A stretch of DNA of 64,000 nt from Hydrogenophaga flava NBRC 102514 (GTDB lineage: Bacteria > Pseudomonadota > Gammaproteobacteria > Burkholderiales > Burkholderiaceae_C). Below are positions 25,101 through 33,568 of the stretch, piece by piece. Made by a program: the position numbers and the translations under genes. The notes under the pieces were generated by a model that worked only from the letters and a program-made list of their open reading frames with translations, made no database searches and was not told the DNA's origin. The stretch is taken from contig NZ_BCTF01000022.1 of NCBI RefSeq assembly GCF_001571145.1, forward strand, positions 37,006 through 101,005. Reading direction: 5' to 3'. The number at the start of each line of letters is the position of its first letter. Within the stretch, counting starts at the first letter, position 1.

Positions 25101-26479
25101 GCAGCACCGCCCCCTCCGCCTCGCACAGCCCGTCCACAGGCCAGACCCAGGCGGCCCATGCCGCCGCCCGCAACGGCGCCCAGGGTGCCCGCAAACCCGG
25201 CGGCCAGGAGACCGGCGCCGACCTGTTCGCCAACCTGCTGTCGCTGCTGAGCGCCAGCGACGCGCTGCCCGCAGACGGCGGCGTGCCGGGCGAGCTGATG
25301 CAGGACACGGCCGAGACCCCGCCCGCAGCGGACGGGTCTGGCGAAGCCCAGCTGGAGGCCATGATGGCCTGGGCCGCCCTGCCCTCCGCAAGCGTCCCCG
25401 GCGCACCGGGCGCACCAGGTGCAGCGGGCGCAGCGGGCGCCGCGGCTGCAGCAGACACCCTGGCCAGCGGCACCGCGCCCGGCCAGCGCGTTCTGACGGG
25501 CCCCGCCCCGGACGCAGGAACGCCCCTCCAGGCGGCGGCGAGCGAGGCCGCGCCCGCAGACACGCTGCAGGGCCTGCAGGTGCTCGACCAACCCGAGGCG
25601 CTGGACGAACAGACCCAGGCCCAGCTCTCGGCCGCCAACGCCAGCCCCCCGGCCGCAGGCAACAGCGCCCCGGCGCCAGCCGCCGCCAGGCCGGCGGCCT
25701 GGCGCAGCACCGCGCAGATGGCGGGCACCAGCGCGCTCCAGCAGTGGCACCACACCCAGGCCCAGTCGGGCCCGGCCGCCGAGCGCGCTGCGGTGCGGAT
25801 CGACACCGGACCATCGCTGCCGCTGCACAGCACGGTGGCGCTTGACCAGCGCTTTGCGCAGACCATCAACGACGAGACCACGCCCGACACCCCGCTGGCG
25901 GCCGCGGCGCTGCCCAGCGCGGTGCCCATGGCCGGCGGCGCCGACCACACCGGCCAGCCGGGCACCGGCGGCGAGGCGGGCGCCGACAGCGGCGACCCCA
26001 CCGACACCCGCGACGGGCTGCGCAGCGACGCACGCGACGAGACCTACGAAGAGACGCTGGCACAGGCCGATGCCGAGGCCGAAGAGCGCCTGGACAGCTT
26101 CGCCTCACCGCACCTGCGCCAGGCCAGCCTGCGCATCGGCGAGGACGGCGAGAACGCCATCGACGTGCGGCTTTCGCTCACCGGCCAGGAGCTGGACCTG
26201 AGCTTCCGCACCGACAGCGCCGAGGCGCGCGCCGAGCTGCGCCAGAACGCCGAGGGCACGCTGGCCGACCTGCTGCAGCGCGGCGGCATCCAGCTGGGCG
26301 ACGTGAACGTCAGCGACCAGCGCGGCCAGCAGGGACAGGGCGGCCCGTCCGCGTCACCCGTCCGTCCCGGCGCGCCATCGGCCCGCGCCGACACCGCGGC
26401 GGCACCGGCCGGCAGCGCCTTGCCAGCCACGCCACGGCCCCGCAGCGACGGCAACCGGCCGCTGGACCTGTTCGTCTGA
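25097..26479 (+). CDS. fliK: Flagellar hook-length control protein FliK
   Basis: A 460-residue protein with a long low-complexity N-terminal and central region rich in A, P, G, T and Q (about 1-300), the molecular ruler part. The C-terminal conserved domain (about 335-420: LRQASLRIGEDGENAIDVRL and LRQNAEGTLADLLQRGGIQL) matches the Flg_hook (FliK_C) domain that talks to FlhB for the substrate switch. The protein ends PLDLFV. Last gene before the FlhDC box of fliL. Confidence 0.92.
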   Translation: MSSTAPSASHSPSTGQTQAAHAAARNGAQGARKPGGQETGADLFANLLSLLSASDALPADGGVPGELMQDTAETPPAADGSGEAQLEAMMAWAALPSASVPGAPGAPGAAGAAGAAAAADTLASGTAPGQRVLTGPAPDAGTPLQAAASEAAPADTLQGLQVLDQPEALDEQTQAQLSAANASPPAAGNSAPAPAAARPAAWRSTAQMAGTSALQQWHHTQAQSGPAAERAAVRIDTGPSLPLHSTVALDQRFAQTINDETTPDTPLAAAALPSAVPMAGGADHTGQPGTGGEAGADSGDPTDTRDGLRSDARDETYEETLAQADAEAEERLDSFASPHLRQASLRIGEDGENAIDVRLSLTGQELDLSFRTDSAEARAELRQNAEGTLADLLQRGGIQLGDVNVSDQRGQQGQGGPSASPVRPGAPSARADTAAAPAGSALPATPRPRSDGNRPLDLFV

Positions 26480-26508
26480 GAACGCCAACCCGGCCGCGCG
26501 GAGCCGGC

Positions 26509-26535
26509 GAATAGCGGGGTTTTCCGGCGCTATTC
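26509..26535 (+). promoter_or_regulatory. FlhDC-type activator box upstream of fliL
   Basis: GAATAGCG (26509-26516) and CGCTATTC (26528-26535) form a perfect inverted repeat with an 11-nt spacer. Outer flanks GCC and GGC add to the match. This is the known FlhDC box layout (AATAGCG-N10-12-CGCTATT). A candidate -10, AATAAT at 26563-26568, places the box centre near -53. It supports FlhDC control of the fliL-fliR operon. Confidence 0.72.
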
Positions 26536-26577
26536 AGGGCTACGCCCGGGGGGGGTGGCTCCAATAATTCCTCCACA

Positions 26578-26618
26578 GCCCGCCGATCCTTTCGGCGGGC
26601 ACCGCCCCCCACGGGGCG
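26578..26618 (+). promoter_or_regulatory. Two hairpins in the fliL leader
   Basis: GCCCGCCGA-TCCTT-TCGGCGGGC (26578-26600) is followed by a second stem CGCCCC-CCA-CGGGGCG (from about 26603). They end just before the GGAGG ribosome site (26626-26630). No T tract follows, so they look more like leader structure than a terminator. Confidence 0.5.
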
Positions 26619-26636
26619 CCCTTCCGGAGGATGTCC

Positions 26637-27236
26637 ATGTCTGCTGCCGCTGCTGCCGCCCCCGCCAATGGCGAGGCCCCAGCCAAACCCAAGAGCAAGA
26701 AACTGCTGTTCATCATCATCGGCGTGGTGGTGCTGGCGCTGGTCGGCGCGGGTGCGGCCTTCTTCCTGCTGAAGAAGTCCCACAGCGAAGACGAGGAGGA
26801 CGGCACCGAGGTGACGGCCGAGGACGATGGCCACGCCGCCCCCCTGCGCGACCCCAAGACCCCGCCGACTTTTCTGCCCCTGGACAGCATGGTGGTCAAC
26901 CTGGCCGACCCGGGCGGCAACCGCTTCGCCCAGCTGGGCATCACGCTGCAGCTGGCCGATGCCAAGACCGGCGAAGAGATGAAGACCTACATGCCCAGCA
27001 TCCGCAACGGCATCCTGATCCTGGTTTCGCAGCGCACCGCCGAACAGATGCTGCGGGCCGACGGCAAGCAGGCCCTGACGCAGGACATCATGGCCGAGAT
27101 CTCCAATGTCATGGGCTACGACTACGAGCACCCGGACGCCGAACCGGAGCCTTCCTCGAAGGGCAAGAAAAAGAAGAAGAAGGCCGCGCCCAACCCGATC
27201 GAGGGTGTGCTCTTCTCCAGTTTCATCGTGCAGTGA
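26637..27236 (+). CDS. fliL: Flagellar basal body-associated protein FliL
   Basis: A 199-residue inner-membrane protein with one helix (KKLLFIIIGVVVLALVGAGA, about 21-45) and a periplasmic domain (TFLPLDSMVVNLADPGGNRF, YMPSIRNGILILVSQRTAEQ). The C-terminal KGKKKKKKAAP stretch is a lysine-rich linker unusual for FliL. FliL supports the stator under load. The ATG at 26637 has the best GGAGG spacing (6 nt); an ATG two codons earlier touches that site directly. First gene of the fliLMNOPQR operon. Confidence 0.95.
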   Translation: MSAAAAAAPANGEAPAKPKSKKLLFIIIGVVVLALVGAGAAFFLLKKSHSEDEEDGTEVTAEDDGHAAPLRDPKTPPTFLPLDSMVVNLADPGGNRFAQLGITLQLADAKTGEEMKTYMPSIRNGILILVSQRTAEQMLRADGKQALTQDIMAEISNVMGYDYEHPDAEPEPSSKGKKKKKKAAPNPIEGVLFSSFIVQ

Positions 27237-27254
27237 CCCAGGGGACCTGACGCC

Positions 27255-28262
27255 ATGGCCGATTCGTTTCTTTCCCAGGAAGAAGTCGACGCCCTTCTGG
27301 AAGGGGTCACGGGCGAGAGCCAGAAGCTCGAAAAGGACGACGTCCCCACCGACGGCGTCCGGGTCTACAACCTCTCCAGCCAGGAGCGCATCGTCCGTGG
27401 GCGCATGCCCACGATGGAGATCGTCAACGAACGCTTCTCGCGCAACCTGCGCCTGGGGCTGTTCAACTTCATCCGGCGCAGCCCGGAGGTCTCGGTCGGT
27501 GGCGTGCAGGTTCAGAAATACAGCGCCTTCCTGCGCGAGCTGGCGGTGCCCACCAACTTCAACATCATGGCCGTGCGCCCACTGCGCGGCAACGGCCTGG
27601 TGGTGTGCGAACCCAACCTGCTGTTCGGCGTGATCGACAGCCTCTACGGCGGCAACGGCAAGTTCCACACCCGCATCGAGGGGCGCGACTTCTCGCCCAC
27701 CGAGCAGCGCGTGATCGACCGCCTGGTCGAGGTGGTGGCCGAGGAATACAAGAAGGCCTGGCGCGGCGTGTACCCGATCGAGCTGGCCTACCAGCGTTCG
27801 GAGATGCAGCCCCAGTTCGCCACCATCGCCACCCCCAGCGAGATCGTGGTGTCCACCAGCTTCACGCTGGAGATCGGCGACATCACCGGCTCGCTGCACA
27901 TCTGCATTCCCTACGCCACGCTCGAACCCATCCGCGACGTGCTGTATTCCAGCGTACAGGGCGACGCCATCGAGGTCGACCGTCGCTGGGTCAAGCTGCT
28001 GGGCCAGGAGATCCAGGCGGCCGAGGTGACCATGGTCGCCGAGCTGGCCCAGACCGACGCCACGGTGGAACAGCTGCTGGCGATGCAGGTCGGCGACTTC
28101 ATCGAGCTGGACCGCAACCCCGCCATCAAAGCCCATGTCGACGGTGTGCCGCTGTTCGAGTGCCAGTACGGCACGCACAAGGGCAAATACGCGCTGCGCA
28201 TCGACCGCAAGCTGAGCAACAGCACCGACAAGACCTGGCAAGGAGATCCGTATGTCCACTGA
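27255..28262 (+). CDS. fliM: Flagellar motor switch protein FliM
   Basis: A 335-residue protein. The N-terminal peptide MADSFLSQEEVDALLEGVTG is the conserved CheY-P binding motif. It is followed by the CheC-like middle domain and the C-terminal SpoA-like domain (about 260-330). FliM forms the C-ring with FliG and FliN and is the target of CheY. An GGGACC-type weak site precedes the ATG, and the last 11 bases overlap fliN. Confidence 0.97.
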   Translation: MADSFLSQEEVDALLEGVTGESQKLEKDDVPTDGVRVYNLSSQERIVRGRMPTMEIVNERFSRNLRLGLFNFIRRSPEVSVGGVQVQKYSAFLRELAVPTNFNIMAVRPLRGNGLVVCEPNLLFGVIDSLYGGNGKFHTRIEGRDFSPTEQRVIDRLVEVVAEEYKKAWRGVYPIELAYQRSEMQPQFATIATPSEIVVSTSFTLEIGDITGSLHICIPYATLEPIRDVLYSSVQGDAIEVDRRWVKLLGQEIQAAEVTMVAELAQTDATVEQLLAMQVGDFIELDRNPAIKAHVDGVPLFECQYGTHKGKYALRIDRKLSNSTDKTWQGDPYVH

Positions 28263-28668
28263 GAACACCGACACCATGAACGATTCCGTTGCCGACGACT
28301 GGGCCCAGGCCCTCGAAGAACAGGCCGTGGCCAGCGCCCACGACAGCGCGCCCGCGTTCGACGACCACCCCTCGGCACCCGCCACCAGCGCGGGCAACGT
28401 CGTGCAGGACATCCAGATGGTGCTGGACATCCCGGTGCAGCTGACGGTGGAACTGGGCCGGGTGAAAGTGCCGATCAAGTACATCCTGCAGCTGGCGCAG
28501 GGCTCCATCGTCGAGCTCGACGCCCTGGCCGGCGAACCCATGGACGTGCTGGTCAACGGCTACCTCATCGCCCAGGGCGAGGTGGTGGTGGTGAACGACA
28601 AGTTCGGCATCCGCCTGACCGACATCGTCACGCCGTCCGAGCGCATGCGCCGTCTCTCCAAAGGTTGA
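28252..28668 (+). CDS. fliN: Flagellar motor switch protein FliN
   Basis: A 138-residue protein with an acidic, low-complexity N-terminal part (about 1-55) and a C-terminal SpoA domain (IQMVLDIPVQLTVELGRVKV, PIKYILQLAQGSIVELD, VLVNGYLIAQGEVVVVNDKF) typical of FliN. It forms the C-ring base with FliM. The start overlaps the end of fliM. Confidence 0.96.
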   Translation: MSTENTDTMNDSVADDWAQALEEQAVASAHDSAPAFDDHPSAPATSAGNVVQDIQMVLDIPVQLTVELGRVKVPIKYILQLAQGSIVELDALAGEPMDVLVNGYLIAQGEVVVVNDKFGIRLTDIVTPSERMRRLSKG

Positions 28669-28677
28669 AGGCTGCCC

Positions 28678-29040
28678 ATGCTCCAGAACGCCGCCCCGGC
28701 CATCGTGCTGCTCATCGTCATGGTGGGCATCGCCTGGCTGCTGCAACGCTACCGCCGCCACCTGCCCGGCGCCGCGAACCGCGCCGGCCCGCACCTGCAA
28801 GTGCTGGGCTGTGTCGCGCTCGGCCCGCAGCAGCGCGTGGTCACGCTGCAGGTCGGCCAGGGCGAGCAGGCGGTCTGCCTGGTGCTCGGCGTCTCGCCGG
28901 GCAGCATCACCGCGCTGCACCAGATGCCGCTGCCGCCCGAGGCCACCGCAGCACCCTCCGCCCCGGGCCACACCCCTGCCCCCGCCGGCTTCGCCGCGCG
29001 GCTGGCCCTGTTCCGCAAGGACGGTGATGCGAACCGCTGA
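28678..29040 (+). CDS. fliO: Flagellar export protein FliO
   Basis: A 120-residue protein with one N-terminal membrane helix (PAIVLLIVMVGIAWLLQRYR), then a cytoplasmic part (LQVLGCVALGPQQRVVTLQV, the FliO pattern) and an alanine/proline-rich tail. FliO assists assembly of FliP rings. It starts nine bases after fliN and overlaps fliP by 14 bases. Confidence 0.9.
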   Translation: MLQNAAPAIVLLIVMVGIAWLLQRYRRHLPGAANRAGPHLQVLGCVALGPQQRVVTLQVGQGEQAVCLVLGVSPGSITALHQMPLPPEATAAPSAPGHTPAPAGFAARLALFRKDGDANR

Positions 29041-29794
29041 ACACCCCCGCCGCGCCCGCCTGCTCGGCCTGGCCTTCCTGCTGCTGACCGCCGCACCCGC
29101 CTGGGCGCAGCAGGCCGGCAACGCCGCGCTGCCCATCGTGGTGGGCCAGGGCGCGGGCGGCACCAGCTACTCGGTGCCGATCCAGACCCTGCTGTTCTTC
29201 ACCGCGCTGAGCTTCCTGCCCGCGGTGCTGCTGCTGATGACGGGGTTCACCCGCATCGTCATCGTGCTCTCGCTGCTGCGCCAGGCCCTGGGCACGCAGT
29301 CCGCGCCGCCCAACCAGGTGATCATCGGCCTCTCGCTGTTCCTCACCCTGTTCGTCATGGGGCCGACGCTGGACAAGGTCTACAACGAGGCCTACCAGCC
29401 CTACACCAGCAACCAGATTCCGTTCGACCAGGCGCTGGACCGCGCGCAGGGCCCGATGCGCGAGTTCATGCTCAAGCAGACCCGCCAGAGCGACTTCGAA
29501 CTCTTCGCCCGCCTGGCCAAGCTGCCCGAAGACGTGAAGGCCGAGACCGCGCCCTTCCGCGTCATCGTGCCGGCCTTCGTCACCAGCGAGCTCAAGACCG
29601 CGTTCCAGATCGGCTTCATGATCTTCATCCCCTTCCTGGTGATCGACATGGTGGTCGCCAGCGTGCTGATGTCGCTGGGGATGATGATGCTCTCGCCGGT
29701 GCTGGTCGCCCTGCCCTTCAAGCTGATGCTGTTCGTGCTGGCCGACGGCTGGAACCTGCTGCTCGGCTCGCTCGCCGCATCCTTTGCCACCTAG
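29027..29794 (+). CDS. fliP: Flagellar export gate protein FliP
   Basis: A 255-residue membrane protein with an N-terminal cleavable signal-like segment (RLLGLAFLLLTAAPAWAQQ), as FliP has. It shows the conserved FTRIVIVLSLLRQALGTQS, PPNQVIIGLSLFLTLFVMGP, TAFQIGFMIFIPFLVIDMVV and SLGMMMLSPVLVALPFKLML segments. FliP, with FliQ and FliR, makes the export pore. The ATG at 29027 lies inside the fliO end; ribosomes likely re-start there. Confidence 0.96.
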   Translation: MRTAEHPRRARLLGLAFLLLTAAPAWAQQAGNAALPIVVGQGAGGTSYSVPIQTLLFFTALSFLPAVLLLMTGFTRIVIVLSLLRQALGTQSAPPNQVIIGLSLFLTLFVMGPTLDKVYNEAYQPYTSNQIPFDQALDRAQGPMREFMLKQTRQSDFELFARLAKLPEDVKAETAPFRVIVPAFVTSELKTAFQIGFMIFIPFLVIDMVVASVLMSLGMMMLSPVLVALPFKLMLFVLADGWNLLLGSLAASFAT

Positions 29795-29807
29795 ACAGGA
29801 CCCAACC

Positions 29808-30077
29808 ATGGACCCCCAAGCCGCCCTCACGATGGGCCAGAACGCCCTCTTCATGGTGCTCATGGTGGCCGCGCCCGTGCTGGCCGTGGTGCTCGGCGTG
29901 GGCCTGCTGGTCAGCCTGTTCCAGGCCATCACGCAGATCCACGAAGCCACCCTCTCCTTCGTGCCCAAGCTGATCGCCGCCATCGCCGTGTTCGCGATCG
30001 CCGGGCCGTGGATGATGACCACCCTGGTCGAGTTCATCCGCAACACGATTCTGGCCATCCCCAACCACGCGATCTGA
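29808..30077 (+). CDS. fliQ: Flagellar export gate protein FliQ
   Basis: An 89-residue protein with two membrane helices (LFMVLMVAAPVLAVVLGVGL and FVPKLIAAIAVFAIAGPWMM) joined by the FQAITQIHEATLSF loop, the typical FliQ arrangement. Start chosen at ATG 29808 after an ACAGGA site; an upstream extension overlaps the fliP end and lacks family residues. Confidence 0.96.
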   Translation: MDPQAALTMGQNALFMVLMVAAPVLAVVLGVGLLVSLFQAITQIHEATLSFVPKLIAAIAVFAIAGPWMMTTLVEFIRNTILAIPNHAI

Positions 30078-30097
30078 ACGCTCGCGCGGCCGGCGCC

Positions 30098-30865
30098 ATG
30101 TTCTCGTTCACTGAAGCCGACATCATGTCGCTGGTGGCGCCGGTGTTCTGGCCCTTCCTGCGCATCCTCGCGGTGTTCTCCAGCGCGCCCATCTTCTCGG
30201 CGCGCTCGGTGCCCATGCGCTCCCGCGTGGCGCTGGCCATGCTGGTGGCCATCTGCGCCCAGGCCGCGCTGGCCGACCAGCCCGTGGTCGGCCTGACCGA
30301 CCCGCAGGCCATGGGCGTGGTGCTGCAGCAGGTGGTGATCGGCCTGGCGATCGGCCTGGCGGTGCGCATCGTATTCGCCGCGGTGGAGCTGGCGGGCGAA
30401 ATCATCGGCCTGCAGATGGGCCTGAACTTCGCTGGCTTCTTCGACCCCAGCACCAACCAGCAGACCAGCGCCGTAGGCCGCTTCTACGGCAACAGCACCA
30501 TGCTGCTGTTCGTGGTGCTCAACGGCCACCTCATGGTGCTGCAGGCCGTGGTGGCCAGCTTCGAGACCTTCCCCGTGGGCACCGGCGCGTTCGAGGCCAT
30601 CGAGCGCATGCGCCTGCACGAGCTGGGTTCGGTCGTGTTCCGCTATGGCCTGTGGATCGCGCTGCCCATGGTCGGCATGCTGCTGTTCGTCAACATCGTG
30701 CTGGGTTTCATCTCGCGCGTGGCGCCGCAGATGAACGCCTTCGCCATCGGCTTCCCGCTCACCCTCACCACCGGCCTGCTGGGCATCGCCGTCACCCTGC
30801 CCATGCTCGAAGGCCCGGTGGTGGCGCTGATGAAGCTCGCCACCGGCATGTTCACGGGCGGGTGA
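30098..30865 (+). CDS. fliR: Flagellar export gate protein FliR
   Basis: A 255-residue membrane protein with about six helices and the conserved IGLQMGLNFAGFFDPSTNQQ stretch. Together with FliP5FliQ4 it forms the export gate core. The start at 30098 (MFSFTEADIM) gives the normal length; the longer frame begins inside fliQ. Last gene of the fliL operon, nine bases from the convergent lipoprotein gene, with no terminator visible. Confidence 0.95.
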   Translation: MFSFTEADIMSLVAPVFWPFLRILAVFSSAPIFSARSVPMRSRVALAMLVAICAQAALADQPVVGLTDPQAMGVVLQQVVIGLAIGLAVRIVFAAVELAGEIIGLQMGLNFAGFFDPSTNQQTSAVGRFYGNSTMLLFVVLNGHLMVLQAVVASFETFPVGTGAFEAIERMRLHELGSVVFRYGLWIALPMVGMLLFVNIVLGFISRVAPQMNAFAIGFPLTLTTGLLGIAVTLPMLEGPVVALMKLATGMFTGG

Positions 30866-30874
30866 GCCGCACGC

Positions 30875-31309
30875 TCACTCCCAGCGCAGGTCGCGCAGTT
30901 TCCAGTCCGACCCGTCCAGCGCCCACTGCAGCTGCACCGAATAAGGCGAGGCGCGTTCGGGAATCAGGCCCTGCGCGCCGGTCACCAGCACCTGCGCCTC
31001 GGTGATGCCGATGCTCGACCCCGGCGGGTCGATGCGGCTGCTGCGCGTGACCGCGATCACTTTCACGTTCGCATAGCGCAGGAACATCAGCGCCATGGTC
31101 TTGCGCGCCCACTCGGCGTCGTACTCGTCCTGTGCGCGAAAGCGCGTGTCCAGCATCGCCAGCACGGCCTTGCTGTCCCGGGCTTCGAGGCGGTCCTGCA
31201 GCTGCTGCACGGCGGCTTCGAGCGCGGTCTGTGGGTCGGGTTTGCTGCAGGCGGTGAGCAGGCCGGCGGCGGTGGCGAGCAGGGTGAGGGAGGCGGTGCG
31301 GCGGTGCAT
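30875..31309 (-). CDS. Small lipoprotein of unknown function
   Basis: A 144-residue protein with a lipoprotein signal peptide: basic MHRRTASLT, hydrophobic core, and the lipobox LLTAC (C21). The mature part starts with helices rich in Q/L/D (LEAAVQQLQDRLEARDSKAV) and ends with a short beta region (VQLQWALDGSDWKLRDLRWE), which suggests an NTF2-like fold (inference). It follows the small membrane protein gene on the same strand with a 56-nt gap. Function unknown. Confidence 0.7.
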   Translation of the reverse strand: MHRRTASLTLLATAAGLLTACSKPDPQTALEAAVQQLQDRLEARDSKAVLAMLDTRFRAQDEYDAEWARKTMALMFLRYANVKVIAVTRSSRIDPPGSSIGITEAQVLVTGAQGLIPERASPYSVQLQWALDGSDWKLRDLRWE

Positions 31310-31365
31310 GGGGTGAAAACAGAAGGAATGTCCAATCGAGGATTCGCTCCGAGGCTTGTCGAGCG

Positions 31366-31680
31366 TCAACGCGGTACCCGCCTGCGCAACCACCAAATCG
31401 CCAACGGAAGCGCACAGGCCACAGAGATGAACGCAAACGGTGCCCAGAGCACAGGTTCATCCCGGAGACCCATGCGCGAGCCCCAGCCGGACGGACCGGC
31501 CATGAGCAGCAGCAAGGCAAGCGAGGCGGACACCGACAGCAAGATCAATACCGCTGCGCCCGTTCTGGCCAGAGAAGACGTACCGCTGCTGACATGCAGC
31601 GCTGCCAACACAGCGGTGGCCAATACCCAGGGTGGCAGCAGCACCCACCCCATCAACAATGCCAGCTCCAGGGGGCTCAC
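31366..31680 (-). CDS. Small three-helix membrane protein
   Basis: A 104-residue protein with three predicted helices (LELALLMGWVLLPPWVLATA, TGAAVLILLSVSASLALLLL and FAFISVACALPLAIWWLRRR) and a basic C-terminus. No family was recognised. It begins three bases after the stop of the response-regulator gene, so it is probably translated from the same message and may serve the two-component pair. Confidence 0.6.
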   Translation of the reverse strand: MSPLELALLMGWVLLPPWVLATAVLAALHVSSGTSSLARTGAAVLILLSVSASLALLLLMAGPSGWGSRMGLRDEPVLWAPFAFISVACALPLAIWWLRRRVPR

Positions 31681-31683
31681 CAG

Positions 31684-32313
31684 CTACACCAGACTGTTCC
31701 GTATCGCATACACCGTCAACTCCGCGTTGTTCGACAAGTGCAGCTTTTCCAGCACCCGCGCGCGGTAGACGCTCACGGTCTTGGGGCTGAGCATCAGCTC
31801 GTCGGCGATCTCGGAGAGCTTCTTGCCCGAGGCGATCTTCTGCAGGGTCTGCAGCTCGCGTTCTGAAAGGCTGGCGTGCAGCTCTTCGGTCTCGGGGGCG
31901 TTCAGGTTGTCCACCAGCATCTGCGCCACCTCGGGTGTGACGTACTTGCGGCCCTGGTTCACGGTGCGGATGGCAGCGATCATCTCGGCCGGCTCGCCCG
32001 CCTTGTTCAGGTAGCCCCGCGCGCCGGCGCGCAGGCAGCGGATGGCGTACTGGTCTTCCGGGTACATCGAGACCACCAGGGTCTTGACGGGTGAACCCTC
32101 CTCGCGCAGCGCGGCCAGCACCTCCAGTCCGCCGCGGCCGGGCATGTTGAGGTCCAGCACCAGCACGTCGCACTCGGTCTTGCGCATCTGCTCGCGCAGC
32201 TCGGGGTAGCTGCCGGCTTCGCCGACGACCTGGATGTCGACGGCTTCGGAGATGGTGTCGCGGATGCCGCGCCGGACGACGGCGTGGTCGTCGCACAAGA
32301 TGACCTTGATCAT
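31684..32313 (-). CDS. LuxR/NarL-type response regulator
   Basis: A 209-residue regulator with an N-terminal receiver domain (ILCDDHAVVRRGIRDTI, phospho-acceptor D54 in VLVLDLNMPGRGG) and a C-terminal LuxR helix-turn-helix (LSERELQTLQKIASGKKLSE and LSPKTVSVYRARVLEKLH). The ATG at 32313 overlaps the kinase stop by four bases, so it is the likely partner of that kinase. Target genes unknown; the place between the flagellar and chemotaxis operons suggests, but does not show, a role in motility. Confidence 0.92.
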   Translation of the reverse strand: MIKVILCDDHAVVRRGIRDTISEAVDIQVVGEAGSYPELREQMRKTECDVLVLDLNMPGRGGLEVLAALREEGSPVKTLVVSMYPEDQYAIRCLRAGARGYLNKAGEPAEMIAAIRTVNQGRKYVTPEVAQMLVDNLNAPETEELHASLSERELQTLQKIASGKKLSEIADELMLSPKTVSVYRARVLEKLHLSNNAELTVYAIRNSLV

Positions 32314-33425
32314 TGTTCTTCGTCCCTGTGGTGGTGGTTGTCGTCCTCGCCATCGAGCGGCACCGAGAGGATCACGGACGTGCCCCGCGGTGAGCTGCTG
32401 ATGTCCAGCCAGCCGCCGACCTTGGCGGCGCGTTCCTTGAGCCCGAGCAGGCCGAAGGACTTGGCCTTGCGCAGGGCCTCGGCGCTCAGACCCCGTCCGT
32501 TGTCGCTGACTTCGAGCGTGAGCACGCCTTCGCGGTCGCTCAGGTCGATGTCGACCGCGGTCGCGTGGGCGTGCTTGGCCACGTTGGTCAGCGCCTCCTG
32601 CGCGGTGCGGTAGGCCACGAGCTGGACGGCGCGCGGCACGTCGATGTGTTCGGACGAACGGCGAACGGTGACACGGGTGCCGTTGCGTTTCTCGAAGCCG
32701 GTGGCCATCCACTGCACCGCCGCCACCAGCCCCTGGTCGAGGATGGGTGGGCGCAGGTTCATCATGATGCGCTGGCTGGCGCCCAGGGCGTGCTGCAGCA
32801 TTTCCAGCGCGGTGTCCATGTGCTGGCGCACCTCGGGGTCGAGCGCCGGGCGGCGGGAGATCCAGGCCAGGTCGAGCTTGACCGCGGCCAGCGAGCCGCC
32901 GATGTCGTCGTGGATTTCGCGTGCGATGTCGGCACGTTCCTGCTCGATGCTGGTCTGCAGGTGCTCGGCCAGCTCGGCCAGGCGGCGCTGGGATTCGGCC
33001 AGCTCGGCGTCGGCCCGGGCCTTGGCGCGGCGGGTTTCGGACACCTCGATGGCGCGCTGGATGACGTGCGCCACCCGGTTCATGCTGTCCTTGAGCAGGT
33101 AGTCGCTGACACCGCGGTGCATGGCCTCGACGGCCGCGGCCTCGCCGATGGCGCCCGAGAGGATGACGAACGGCAGGTCCATCCCGATCTCCCGCAGCCG
33201 TTCCCAGGCGTCCAGCCCGGAAAACCCGGGCAGGTGGTAGTCGGCCAGCACGATGTCGTAGCGGTTCTCGCGCAGCTCGCGCTCGAAGTCGTCGAGGGTG
33301 TCGACCAGCTGGATGTCGTGGTTCAGACCGCTTTTCTGCAGCGCGAACTTGACCAGGGCGTGGTCGACGCGGGAATCCTCGAGGTGGAGGATGCGGACAG
33401 GACGGGATTCAGTGGTATCGGGCAT
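32310..33425 (-). CDS. Histidine kinase with N-terminal receiver domain
   Basis: A 371-residue cytoplasmic protein. Residues 10-125 are a receiver domain (phospho-acceptor D62 in VLADYHLPGFSG), followed by a helical linker (130-165), a HisKA_3 dimerisation helix with H172 in EIHDDIGGSLAAVKLDLAW, and a HATPase_c domain (GTRVTVRRSS, RTAQEALTNVAKHAHA, VSDNGRGLS, SFGLLGLKERAAKVGG). It lacks membrane segments, so it probably takes its signal from another kinase through the receiver domain and passes phosphate to the LuxR regulator. Start ATG 33425; the longer frame lacks domain similarity. Confidence 0.9.
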   Translation of the reverse strand: MPDTTESRPVRILHLEDSRVDHALVKFALQKSGLNHDIQLVDTLDDFERELRENRYDIVLADYHLPGFSGLDAWERLREIGMDLPFVILSGAIGEAAAVEAMHRGVSDYLLKDSMNRVAHVIQRAIEVSETRRAKARADAELAESQRRLAELAEHLQTSIEQERADIAREIHDDIGGSLAAVKLDLAWISRRPALDPEVRQHMDTALEMLQHALGASQRIMMNLRPPILDQGLVAAVQWMATGFEKRNGTRVTVRRSSEHIDVPRAVQLVAYRTAQEALTNVAKHAHATAVDIDLSDREGVLTLEVSDNGRGLSAEALRKAKSFGLLGLKERAAKVGGWLDISSSPRGTSVILSVPLDGEDDNHHHRDEEQ

Positions 33426-33451
33426 GCGGCTCGCAGTGTTCGAAATGGCGC

Positions 33452-33478
33452 TGAATTCGGGCCGTTTTCTGCCGATAC
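33452..33478 (+). promoter_or_regulatory. Weak sigma-28-like promoter before the mini-CheZ gene
   Basis: TGAATTCG, 11 nt, GCCGATAC. The -10 matches 7 of 8 bases but the -35 only about half. It overlaps the start of the divergent kinase gene. It would give a leader of about 85 nt before 33569. Confidence 0.35.
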
Positions 33479-33568
33479 AGCCTGTCACAGATCCCGAAAA
33501 TTGTACTGCCCCAACACCCTGGAGCGGTCTCGAAAACGACCCTCATGCCCGACCACAAGGACCCGCCG

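Noticed and set aside
33493..33536. Extra CCGAAAA and TCGAAAA motifs before the mini-CheZ gene
   Set aside because: No -35 element at the right distance; probably chance.
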